Assembly (NCBI GenBank): GCA_037903355.1
Contig: JBAJFE010000004.1
Coordinates: 3,472,001-3,536,000, forward strand
From: Trichuris trichiura
Taxonomy: Eukaryota > Nematoda > Enoplea > Trichinellida > Trichuridae
Length of the DNA: 64,000 nucleotides
Reading direction: 5' to 3'
The translations under genes were made by a program, and so were the position numbers. The notes beneath the pieces are model-generated. The model saw nothing but the letters and a program-made list of their open reading frames with translations. It was not told the DNA's origin and did not search any database. Shown one piece after another: positions 51,483 through 63,233 of the stretch (positions are counted from its first letter, which is position 1; every line of letters begins with the position of its first letter).

Positions 51483-53249
51483 TCAGGTTTGCCTACTATG
51501 CGTGAAACCGTACAGCGAATTCCACTTTTCGTATTCGTCTATGCCATCCAGGCAAACTGTAGACCTTATACGACAAAGGGCGCTTTTAAAGTCATTCTCA
51601 GAGATCGGCGGTACCTAAAACATAAATGAACAAAAGAATTACATGCAAAAATTTATTGATCGAACAGCAAACCTGTTCGACGTCAATGCTTTCCACTTCC
51701 GCAATTCTTCGAATGGGAAATAAGGCCGCTTCACGACATACTTCCGCCACATCCGCTCCGGAATAACCTATCCATACTTGGTTAGCTAAAGGACAGTTTG
51801 CAAATATGGGCAAATGGCGTACCATCGCATTGTTGAGCTATAGAGTTCACCGCGTCATCAGAGAGGGAATGTGTGTGCCCAACCAACAATCGGCTAATTA
51901 TATCAGCTCTGGCTTGCAAGTTTGGCAGCGGAATATAAAGGCGCCTTGTGAATCTTCTTCGAGCGGCTTCGTCTAATTCCCAGGGCCTTAACTTGCCCCA
52001 TTATTAATTATGTTAATTATTTAGAACTGGAAAAAAGTAACTGCGTACCTATTGGTCGCCCCGATTACCAAAAGGCGCTCCTCTTTGGAAACGCCTACAC
52101 CTTCCTGAAGAGTAAAACAAATTTTAAATACAAACGCGCTAATAAGGCGGATACCATTTGCGAGAAGAATTCATTTTTCATTCTCCTCATCGAATCGTTA
52201 TCCGAGTCTGATCTTTTCGTCAGAAGAGAATCTACCTCGTCAATGAATATTACGGACGGCGAACGAGCGCGGGCAACAGCGAACAATGTTCGGACAAGCT
52301 TTTCACCTTCGCCAACCCATTTTGACGTCAGCGAACTTGCACTGACGCTAAAGAACGTCGCTTTGCATTGGCTGGCAATGCAACTGCCTATTAAGGTTTT
52401 GCCCGTTCCGGGTGGACCAAATAGGAGAACACCTTTTGACGGTGCTCGCAGACCTGTGAATATATCGCTGAAAAAATTAGACGTCAAAATAAATGAAAAA
52501 TATACACGCGCTACTACTGCTGCTTACGGTCGAAGCATAGGCCAAACAACTATCTCTTTAATGGCCGACTTTACTTCGGTCAAACCAGCTACATCATCCC
52601 ATGAATAGGAAGCGAGTTGAACAATCTCATTTTCAATCATTTGGACTAACTCTTTGTCTATTCCACTGATGATCGTATCATTCGAGCTTGCGGAAAACTC
52701 CATTGGAGATTGGCCATACTCTCTTGGAAAAGCCTTCATCTTACCATGCTCAGCGTACTTTGAGTTACGTTCATTTTCCGACTTCACTGGAGGCTTAAAA
52801 TCTCGGCTGACCAATCCAAGAGGTTTCTTGCAACAAGAATACATTGAGAAAGATGGAATCGACCGGCACGCATTTCGGTAAGCCAACTTTTTGTTCTCCA
52901 CAGCATTGTCTGCCTTTTCCGTGCTCCTAGCGACGATGTCATTCGCCCCGCTAACTTCGGACGGGCACTTTTGCTTCCAAGCGTAAGAAAACGGTTTGAA
53001 ACCCTGAGAATCAGACGTTGGCGCTACGTTCTTCCTTCCATTGCCAATGTTGCCATGTTCAGCTTTGCGCGCACTTTCGTAAGAGCCCGTCAACTCCGAA
53101 GCGCATTGAAAGCCACCCAGTGGTCTAACCACGTTGTCGTTGATGTTTTTCGATGGTTTAACTTCGAAATTTTGCTCACGCTTTCCAAATGACGAGTCGA
53201 GTTGCTTACTCGATGCTAAAACAATTAGCAGCGGAGCAGCCTTGCTCAT
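51483..53249 (-). CDS. FIGNL1: FIGNL1 (fidgetin-like 1) AAA ATPase
   Basis: Six exons, 53249-52528, 52467-52155, 52104-52049, 51986-51823, 51767-51673 and 51614-51483, give 493 aa (human: 674; the N-terminal half is shorter). The N-terminal 205 residues are low-complexity and unrecognised. The AAA module begins [20 protein letters not shown] and has the family block PMLRPDIFTGLR, Walker A GPPGTGKT (258-265), [14 protein letters not shown], Walker B VIFIDE (313-318), sensor-1 [12 protein letters not shown], arginine fingers RRRF and the C-terminal VPPISENDF...[10 protein letters not shown] helix of the meiotic/Vps4 clade. FIGNL1 acts in homologous recombination by disassembling RAD51 filaments, and also on microtubules. 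Spastin and katanin are excluded by the PMLRPDIFTGLR and tail matches. Confidence 0.95.
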
Positions 53250-53397
53250 TTTTAAGTCTCAAAAAAAGAGCTATTCGGAGGGTCTTTAGTCATCTTTCAC
53301 CGGCACTCTACCGTACACTTTTTGTGATGCTCATGTTCAATAACCCGTTGGCGGGAACTCGTAAGGTCAAAAATACACTAAAGTGTAGCCTTCTGGC

Positions 53398-53504
53398 TAA
53401 GGAATGTATTTGGATAGAAGCGTTATTGTACTGTTCTTGTTTGAAAGTAGTAATCTGAAAAACAAGACCGGTATAATAACGCCTTTATCCAAATACATTC
53501 CTTA
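53398..53504. ncRNA. Long imperfect hairpin, pre-miRNA-like
   Basis: TAAGGAATGTATTTGGATA at 53398-53416 pairs perfectly with 53486-53504. Pairing then continues inward through GCGTTATT, TAC and TCTTGTTT with a few G-U pairs and single mismatches, giving about 45 paired positions around a loop of roughly 15 nt. Size and shape fit an animal miRNA precursor; a small foldback transposon is the other reading. It lies about 150 bp upstream of the FIGNL1 start codon and may overlap its promoter or leader. Strand of transcription cannot be told. Confidence 0.55.
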
Positions 53505-53789
53505 TCTAGACGCCAATTTTACAATGTATTTTCGACTTTTCAAGATTTTGGCCTATCAGTACTTTGACTTTCAAAATATTGACAGCAGCCGCCCATTGGC
53601 GAAACTCGGCAGGCAAACAGGATTTCCCGCGCTAGCATGAAAGAAGAAATGGTGAAAAAGAAAAATAATGTCCTTAACTAGGTTTATGCTATTCTTATAA
53701 ACTTACTCGAAGTTTCTTCCTTTCGTTCGTTGTCCCTACGAGAAGTCCTAATAAAGAATGCGTTAATGGAAAATAAAAAGCCATATTAT

Positions 53790-53933
53790 TTACCACTCGA
53801 CTTCGGCGGCTGAATCGGTCCGTTCACGAGCAGTCGTACTCGTCCCGGCTTGCTGCAGCTTCTTAGCGTGCAGTTGCTTCCACAGATCAAAAACACCATT
53901 CACTTCGTCTTCCATATCTGGAATCAAAGACAT
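53790..53933 (-). CDS. Small 47-residue ORF after RUVBL2
   Basis: ATG at 53933, stop at 53790. The product is acidic at its start (MSLIPDMEDEVNGVFDLW), has a KQLHAKKLQQAG helix and ends in a Thr/Ala/Glu-rich tail. An in-frame stop lies just upstream of the ATG, and a good splice acceptor (TTTTTTCGCAG) lies 22 nt before it, so the message may be cis- or trans-spliced there. The ORF sits on the same strand 112 nt after the RUVBL2 stop and 540 nt before FIGNL1. No family recognised. It could be a small gene, the last exon of one, or chance. Confidence 0.4.
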   Translation of the reverse strand: MSLIPDMEDEVNGVFDLWKQLHAKKLQQAGTSTTARERTDSAAEVEW

Positions 53934-54019
53934 TGTCGCTTAGACGAACGAAAGCTGCGAAAAAACAAAGACGCGCTAAAGCGTCACCGAATCGTTCCAA
54001 AAAAAATCAATCTTATAGT

Positions 54020-54025
54020 TTTATT
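54020..54025 (-). promoter_or_regulatory. Poly(A) signal of RUVBL2
   Basis: AATAAA on the minus strand 20 nt after the stop codon, followed within 25 nt by a T-rich tract. It places the RUVBL2 3' end upstream of the small ORF at 53.9 kb. Confidence 0.65.
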
Positions 54026-54044
54026 TGAATCATTTATGCAAATT

Positions 54045-56838
<2,794 letters not shown>

Positions 56839-58411
56839 TGTGAAAGGAATTAACCCAACAAGAGCAATTAATTTCCAGGTACGGAAAGGAAAGGGAACAG
56901 GTAACAACCTATGGTAGCTTTACAATGTTTCTTGCCCACTAGTTTCATACTTATGGGTTGCAACATAACTCTGAAAACAAAAAGCGCAATTTGGAGACAA
57001 AATAATTATCTTATGACATGAATTTCAACCAAAAGTTTAAATAAACTAATCGAGCGTCATGTTGACTAAACAAAAAAGAAAGACTATAACTTTTTGCAAA
57101 ATGGAAAAATATTCAGACAATTTACCAAACGGTTCAACAGTTGCAAGTTTACGCATTCAGTCTTTGTCTCTTAGCTACCCTATCTTCATTCTGTGAATTT
57201 ACCGGGAGGTATGCACAGCGTAGGGTTATTCCGTTTTTATCTAAGCCTAAATCTAAATCCATAGATTTTATTCTAGTTCGAATTTAGATATGGCAAAACA
57301 AGACGGTCGGCTTAGTTGCCAGTTCTGCCATAACAAGAGACTGGCATACTTGTCAGAAAGGAACCTGCGTTTTTCCTACCGTAATCGAATGAGGGACAAG
57401 ATCTCCGCATTCACAACTGGAAAAAGAAACATGAGCTTATGTTTTGCTAAAACATTTTTCGTTAAATTTTCCGCTGCTGTTTGCTTGGTATTGTTCAATC
57501 GCTATGTTTTCCAATTTCTTTCTTCGTAGGAAATACTTGCGTGTAATTCTACTTTTGTAGTTTTTTAAAATTAGTTTCTTGCCGATTGGTATAAATATAA
57601 GCGCAGTATATTTCTTGTTAATAGAACTGCAGACCAACCACGAAGTCATACTGTATGTTTGCCAACTTCCCTGTTATATATTCACCCAAGCTTAAGCCAA
57701 GACATAAAGCATATATTTTTGCTTGAGTTTAGATGAAAGCAAATCCGCACGGTTGACATGCTTGCCAGTAGGAGCTGAACGAGATGGCTGACATGTTTTC
57801 CTTTAAGGAACCTGCATTTCTTTAAGAAGAAAAATCCACGCTGCAGTAGTACATTTTAACTCAAATTTTCTGATTTAGGTTAAACTATTGTCTACTTTGT
57901 TCCAATTCTAATTGCAAAGATCGATCGATGCAGAAACTATTTACTGCGCGAAAACTAAATTAGCTTTCGTTCATAAAATCTATATTTATAACTGAAGCTT
58001 AAAAAAATATTTATTTCTAGCTGCACTCCCTGAGCATGCATTCCTTTATCATGAAGATACTGTTGCCAACTCGGCATAGACGTTATATTGGCATATTATT
58101 AAATGCGGCAGGCCAAACTCCCCAAACATGTTCACCGTTTACTCGGAACGCGCCAGATGAAAGCACGCACATTCACCTTGCTAATACCTGACAGATTTAA
58201 AATATAAGGTACCGTTACTAGCTTGCACATCAACGCCAACGTTACACGTGTCTCTGCTTGCCTGAGCATCACTTATGCGTTACAATTCAAATCTTTTATT
58301 GCAAAGTGTAATAATGTTAAAGACGCATTGAAAATTTTGAATGAAGAAACTCTTAAGAACTATCTCATTTTTCAGATTATTCAAGCGTCTATGCCAAAGC
58401 ATTATGTAGAA
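56839..58411. other. Intergenic region with a diverged repeated segment
   Basis: No exon recognised. Two stretches near 57.18-57.38 and 57.64-57.83 kb share order and wording (AGTTTAGAT, TTGCCAG, GGAACCTGC), suggesting an old tandem duplication with a unit of about 450 bp. Short CTAAGCCTAAA-like runs occur here too. Confidence 0.4.
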
Positions 58412-58907
58412 TCATGATGCAGGCATTTGTTGGCTGCTTTTTGCCGCGTCACTTCCGACTTTGTGACCGCTGGTCGACTGCACTTGATTCGGCTGTTTAC
58501 TTCTTGATTTCTCCTTGCATATCACTCTCTTTAGTAAGTACCTAAATAGACATTTAATAAAGACCGAATCCTGCCGAAACTTATGCACCGTACTTCCTTT
58601 CTTCCGTTACGGTTTTTATTCTTTGATGCAGCCGAGCAATTTCGTCGCATATGGCCGTATTTTGCTGTAAAAGTAACTTGTAACAAATCAACATAACCAA
58701 AAACGCGCTACTGACATAGGCTAGAAAGTAGATAACCTTTCGAAGCATATAGAACTTCTGCTCGTAGCGAGCTTCCAATGCACGACGACATTTAGCAGAT
58801 TGTCGGCGGTAAGGAGTTTTTTTTACTGGCTTTTCATGGCCATTCGTCCCACACTGCGAAGTGCTTATAGTTACCACACTTTGTATGGGCTCAACTGCAG
58901 TCTGCAT
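58412..58907 (-). CDS. Small TBRG1/NIAM-like coiled-coil protein
   Basis: Three exons, 58907-58737, 58664-58594 and 58541-58412, give 123 aa. The middle reads FYMLRK - QNTAICDEIARLHQRIKTVTEERK - YLLKRV, closely following the human TBRG1 segment LRLRKAAK...ENAALCDEIARLEEKFLKAKEERRYLLKKL. Human TBRG1 continues for about 350 aa with FYRN/FYRC domains; none is present here, so this is a short form or a different member of the family. Reading through the first intron (72 nt, multiple of three, no stop) yields a false membrane helix. The frame across both joins and the match on both sides support splicing. A nuclear role is likely by homology only. Confidence 0.6.
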
Positions 58908-59503
58908 AGTTAACCTGGCTGGCAAACAGTCAAATGTCGAAAAGTCGACTATGAAACATCAAGCAGTTAAGTAATGATTAAAATTCGGTCACCCGCGAAC
59001 TTTTAAGGCTGCGCATGCGAACAGCTGCCGAAAAAGAAATACAGGTTTTTACGCAGCGTAACAGAACACAGTAAGGTCACTCGCGCACACTTTCTAAAAT
59101 TAAGAACGCGCTGCAACTTCAAATGCTCAAACTTTTCAAAGAATTAATTCAGCAAATTGCATCGCAGACAAACTAATTTCCGCGGAATCGAATGGAGGGG
59201 AAATAGAAGAAACAATGACACAATCGAAATTGCGCTTGAAGAACAAAAATGTCAAGCTATTTAACGCGGCGTATAATGATGAGAAAATTTTTAAAAAAAT
59301 GGAAACCGCCTTAATTCAAACGATTAAAAGAAAGTCGTACTGTAACAAAAAATTAAGCCGAAGGTTAGGGAGCTTTGAGCCAGTTTCCGCGCTTTTCGTC
59401 TAACAAACATCGTCTTTTGAGATAAAACGGCTGCGCTTGAACAGGCTTTCGCTTACGGTAGCACGCAGAAGAATGAACAGTCGTTTTAACAAGTGCGCAA
59501 CAT
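58908..59503. other. Intergenic, probable promoter of the TBRG1-like gene
   Basis: No gene recognised. The NEPRO-like gene ends at its right edge on the same strand. Confidence 0.5.
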
Positions 59504-60718
59504 TTATTTTCCAAGAAGACGCTTTCGAATTTCTTTTTTTAAATTTTGGAATTTTTTAACTGCGGCTGAACGATTTGTTTTCTTTAAGGGAACCAATTGT
59601 TTTATATTCTTTCGCACAAGAAGCAGTATGTTCAATGCAAGTTTGTCCTTCTTCGATTGACGATAAGCAGACTTGAGCAGCGAGTAAAATTCACCAAGAG
59701 ATTTCAGCGATTTAACTTTACCGAACTGTTGCCGTATTTCGATGCCCAACACGGAACTCTCTGCGGTCGAATGACGCTTAACGGGTACACTTAATTCCTC
59801 CGCGGTTTTGTTGCTCGACGACAAATTTGAAATCGAATTGTCTATTATTTTCAATAAGGTATCTTCAACAGACTCCTCTCTGCTGCTTGTTATTACTTTC
59901 AGCTGGTTTACCACTTCTTTCATCCAACCCGTCGGCTGAGAAATAAAACGACGTTGCAATGCTCGATTTATGGCGGGAATTTCTTTCAGAAATTCCGGCC
60001 ATTGAATAAAAGTCTGTTGTTGATCAACCTGCGTACTCTTTAAGTGGACATAGCGCCATGCTGTTATTGTCCCATAAAAGCTGTCAACTTGTTCTAACGC
60101 GTTCAGCGCTTTTTCGAATAGCACAGCACTGCATGCTAACAGAAGACAGCCAGGACGGACGAAATGATTTAGCGCAATTGTTTGGCAAGCAAACCAACCA
60201 ACCTGAATACAGTCGTCAACTACGTGAGTTAAGCAAACGGCGTGGGCAATGATCTCAGCTAAAAGACGTCTCCACATTTCCAACGAAGGAAACTGTAAGG
60301 TTCCATCCTCTTTGGACACTATTATTGCGTGGAACTTCGCCATATCCTCAACCTGTAACGTAACGTAGCGTTAAGTAGGGATGTGAAAACGTTTATTAGC
60401 TACTTTCAATCGGCCGATCTCTACTGCCTTGCCTATGGTCTTTTTCAGTCTTCTGACCAGCTGGAATAGCTTGAAATGACGAAGTGAGTTGCTCAGACGG
60501 CGTGTCAGTTTTTCAATGATATAAAATTCTATTCCTTCAAACGGATTTTGACATCCTGACGCTTGGTAAGAAATAAGACGGCTTAATGCAGTTCGAAATC
60601 CTGTTAGTTCAAAGGGACTGTGCTCGCTCGCTCCATATTGAAAAGAAATTGAAACCACCGGTTGTTTAATCAACCGCTCAATCGACGTCAAGTATATTGC
60701 CTCTTCTCTTTCGTCCAT
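59504..60718 (-). CDS. NEPRO-like nucleolar protein
   Basis: Two exons, 60718-60404 and 60352-59504, give 387 aa with a 51-nt intron (phase 0). Exon 1 has the basic helix KLTRRLSNSLRHFKLFQLVRRLKK, and exon 2 a long hydrophobic helical part (about residues 125-200) followed by WPEFLKEIPAINR and a very basic C-terminus (RKRLLGK end). Layout and wording resemble the N-terminal domain of human NEPRO (nucleolus and neural progenitor protein): a RRM-RKQKFFKHLHQVEQCLRR-type helix, a helical bundle, then a PMPYLKDF-type element. NEPRO associates with RNase MRP/P in pre-rRNA work. Similarity is weak, so the call is tentative. Confidence 0.45.
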
Positions 60719-61093
60719 AGAAGCTATGGAGCAATGTGCCGAACCTTTTAAGAATAAAATAACTGATAGTTAGGTTCATTAACACAGTACTTATGAAGGC
60801 TACAGTATCGTTAACAAAATTTCGTTTTGTATTTCGTCTCTTCCTATCAACGGTAATGATTTTTGTGCCAAAAAAGTCGCTGTGTACCCTACCTTAATTT
60901 TACAAGTTGATGTCTGCTTGAATAGTTTCATTATTAAAAGTTTACAACAATAACCGACTAGCAACTGTATTTAGCATTGTGACTTTCGTTAACGAATTAT
61001 AGAAAATTTAAGCAGATTTGTCTTCGACAATTAATATACGGCGTCACAGTTAGGTTTCAGGAAGAACATCGTTACTTGTTGACGTCGGTTGCA
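60719..61093. promoter_or_regulatory. Short divergent promoter region, NEPRO-like/TMEM199
   Basis: Only 375 bp separate two start codons pointing apart, so a shared promoter is likely. A splice acceptor (AGGTTTCAG, ending 61060) lies 33 nt before the TMEM199 ATG, which could accept a 5' untranslated exon or a spliced leader. Confidence 0.5.
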
Positions 61094-61672
61094 ATGGAGC
61101 TACGAGTAAAGGTGGTTGATAGCCGCTTGAGTGATCTCGTGAATGAAATTCTTGCCAGCGATAACATTAGCGATCAAGACAAGCTCGACTTAAGGGAAGC
61201 AAAGCAAAATAGCCTTTGTACGGTCAGGACGTTGCGCTTGTTGAAAAACTACTATGGGGATCGCATTTGTCTTCACCAGTGGTTGTGCAGTGGCGAACTA
61301 ATATTACCGAGTCCGCCAAAACGTGAGCGCAATCCCGAATTACTTGCTCGACTGGAAAAATTACGCAATGAGCAAGCAAACAAAGAATATGTGCAAATGA
61401 CTAGAAACGTTGATGCTGGTTGTTTGTCCTCCAACGGAGCTTTTAGCTTAAGTTCCTTTGCTCGTGAATATGCTGCAATGAATCGCCAACTTGTTATGCT
61501 CTTTAACACAGTTTTAACGGTTGTGTGCACTTTCTTTGTTGTCTATTTCGGATTGGAGTACGTCGCAGACATTGCAAAGAACAACGCCTTCCGCCTTTTG
61601 TTTAGCACTATCGCGGCTACCGTTGTTTTTATGTGCGACTTATATTTCATTGCGAAAACCTTGCAAAGCTGA
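61094..61672 (+). CDS. TMEM199: TMEM199/Vma12-type V-ATPase assembly factor
   Basis: A single exon of 192 aa (human: 208). Marks: LHQWLCSGELILPSPPK, RNPELLARLEKLRNEQANKEY (near-identical to human [21 protein letters not shown]), MTRNVD, then two C-terminal membrane helices (about 133-160 and 165-190). TMEM199, like yeast Vma12, sits in the ER and helps assemble the membrane sector of the vacuolar proton pump. ATG at 61094 was chosen because the frame upstream has no other ATG and a splice acceptor lies 33 nt before it. No cysteine-rich or signal sequence. Confidence 0.93.
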   Translation: MELRVKVVDSRLSDLVNEILASDNISDQDKLDLREAKQNSLCTVRTLRLLKNYYGDRICLHQWLCSGELILPSPPKRERNPELLARLEKLRNEQANKEYVQMTRNVDAGCLSSNGAFSLSSFAREYAAMNRQLVMLFNTVLTVVCTFFVVYFGLEYVADIAKNNAFRLLFSTIAATVVFMCDLYFIAKTLQS

Positions 61673-62919
61673 TCGTTGGATGCATCAATTGAACCGACAA
61701 ATTACCGGTTTATTTTATGCAAATTTGGTGACCATTTTAGTCACCCTTTTTTTCACTTCGACGCGCGGGTCGACAGCTCATTGTTTCCCGCTCACGTTCT
61801 TCCGTTGTTAATGTTAATGAAAAATTTTTACCAATCTTCTTTCGGTTTCATAACAGCCGCTTCACCTGCGTGGTAAACGTGAGAGTACGTTTCTTAATGC
61901 GCCAGTTGTCCTACTGTGAATCCTTGGCTCTTACCTGTCGGGACTGATTTTATTAATGAAACTTTAGAAAGTGGTATTTTCCGTCGTCATTGTTGCAGGG
62001 CGGTTGAACCGAAAGCTAAAGCTATCTGTTCGTAGTGAAACTGTACTTTAGGCAGGCAGCTCGTCCTTTGCGCAAGTAGTTAAACGCTTTGGTTTGCAAG
62101 CGTACCTGAACATCACATTATGACAATGCAGGGTTTTGGTGATCCATTGCCGATAAATGCAATTGTTACACAGTAAGTACTTCTTTATCTGAGCCAGTTG
62201 CTAGAGAGAGTAAAAATTCAAATCAATCATTGTATTTTGTTTTGCGTTTAGGCTTTTTCCTTGCCTTTGGTTAAAAAACCTTTCGGCGCTAGTCACGAAA
62301 GGGTGTCGCTATTACCCTCTTTCAGTAGGTGATGCGAAGAGCTATGGCGGAAGTCTTGGCGATTGACAAAAATCACTGCAAAGGCTAGCAGTCATACAGG
62401 ATTTTACGCGATGTAATGATTCACTGATATTGTGAACGTGGCATTATAAACGCATTTGTTTAGACTTGCAAATAAGTAAGCTTCTACCAACAAGTTTGAA
62501 CGAAGAACTGATTAAGGAGGCAAAAATTAGTACACTAAGGTTTCGTAAATGACCTGCAGGTACTAGATTTGAATTGATCCTTACAAACCACAGTATCGAA
62601 ACTTACTTTAAATGTTTTCTCTACCTTTTGGGTCCTAAATCACGCATACTGTTCTTGCATAACTTTTCCATTTTAGTCGTCCTCTTCCTGCCTTTCAGTC
62701 AGTAGAACTTCCTAACCACTGGAAAGTCTTAGAGAGCAGAGTGTACAGCTATTTTCATTTAATTTAGCGAACTGACTTTTCTTCTTTAAGTATAAAGCAG
62801 CCACATTTCCGAATGAAAAAGTGGCAACTAATTACGAATAGAAACGTAGCCCTCATTTGTGATAAACTATTATTTTAGATACGCGCAGAAAATATTGCGT
62901 TGCCGCGTTTAGGAGACAG
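61673..62919. other. Intergenic stretch, nothing coding seen
   Basis: 3' flank of TMEM199 up to the tRNA-Asn gene. Short frames only. Confidence 0.55.
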
Positions 62920-62926
62920 CGTCCCT

Positions 62927-62987
<61 letters not shown>

Positions 62988-62993
62988 AGAGAC
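62920..62993 (-). tRNA. tRNA-Asn(GTT)
   Basis: 74-nt cloverleaf: acceptor GTCTCTG/CAGGGAC, D-arm with GGTTAGCGCG, anticodon loop CTGTTAA (GTT), T-arm TTCAAGC closing CCACC. It is almost identical to the metazoan consensus; the T-loop carries TTCAAG rather than TTCGAG. Single copy, no CCA encoded. Confidence 0.96.
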
Positions 62994-63233
62994 GATATCA
63001 AAAGCTCGCCATAAGTTGTACTGTAGACGTAAAAAAGTGTCTTTAGTCATCGATCACTAGGTGGTCATATTGCTTCCTCCTATCTAATCTTTCGCTCGAG
63101 CTTGCCATGAATGGGGACTGGCATTTATTCCAACTGCCAACAGTCTTAACTTATCATCAGATAGGAAACTTTTGAAATCATTATTAATAAATATGCTTGT
63201 TCTGAAGAGCCTAAAAATTGGGTTCGCTTATAC
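62994..63233. other. Short unique spacer
   Basis: 240 bp between the tRNA-Asn gene and the hAT terminal repeat, no feature seen. Its last 8 bp (GCTTATAC, 63226-63233) are a candidate target-site duplication. Confidence 0.5.

Noticed and set aside
58581..58925. A 114-residue single-pass membrane protein
   Set aside because: The hydrophobic segment comes from reading through a 72-nt intron; removing it restores the TBRG1-like core and an in-frame third exon.
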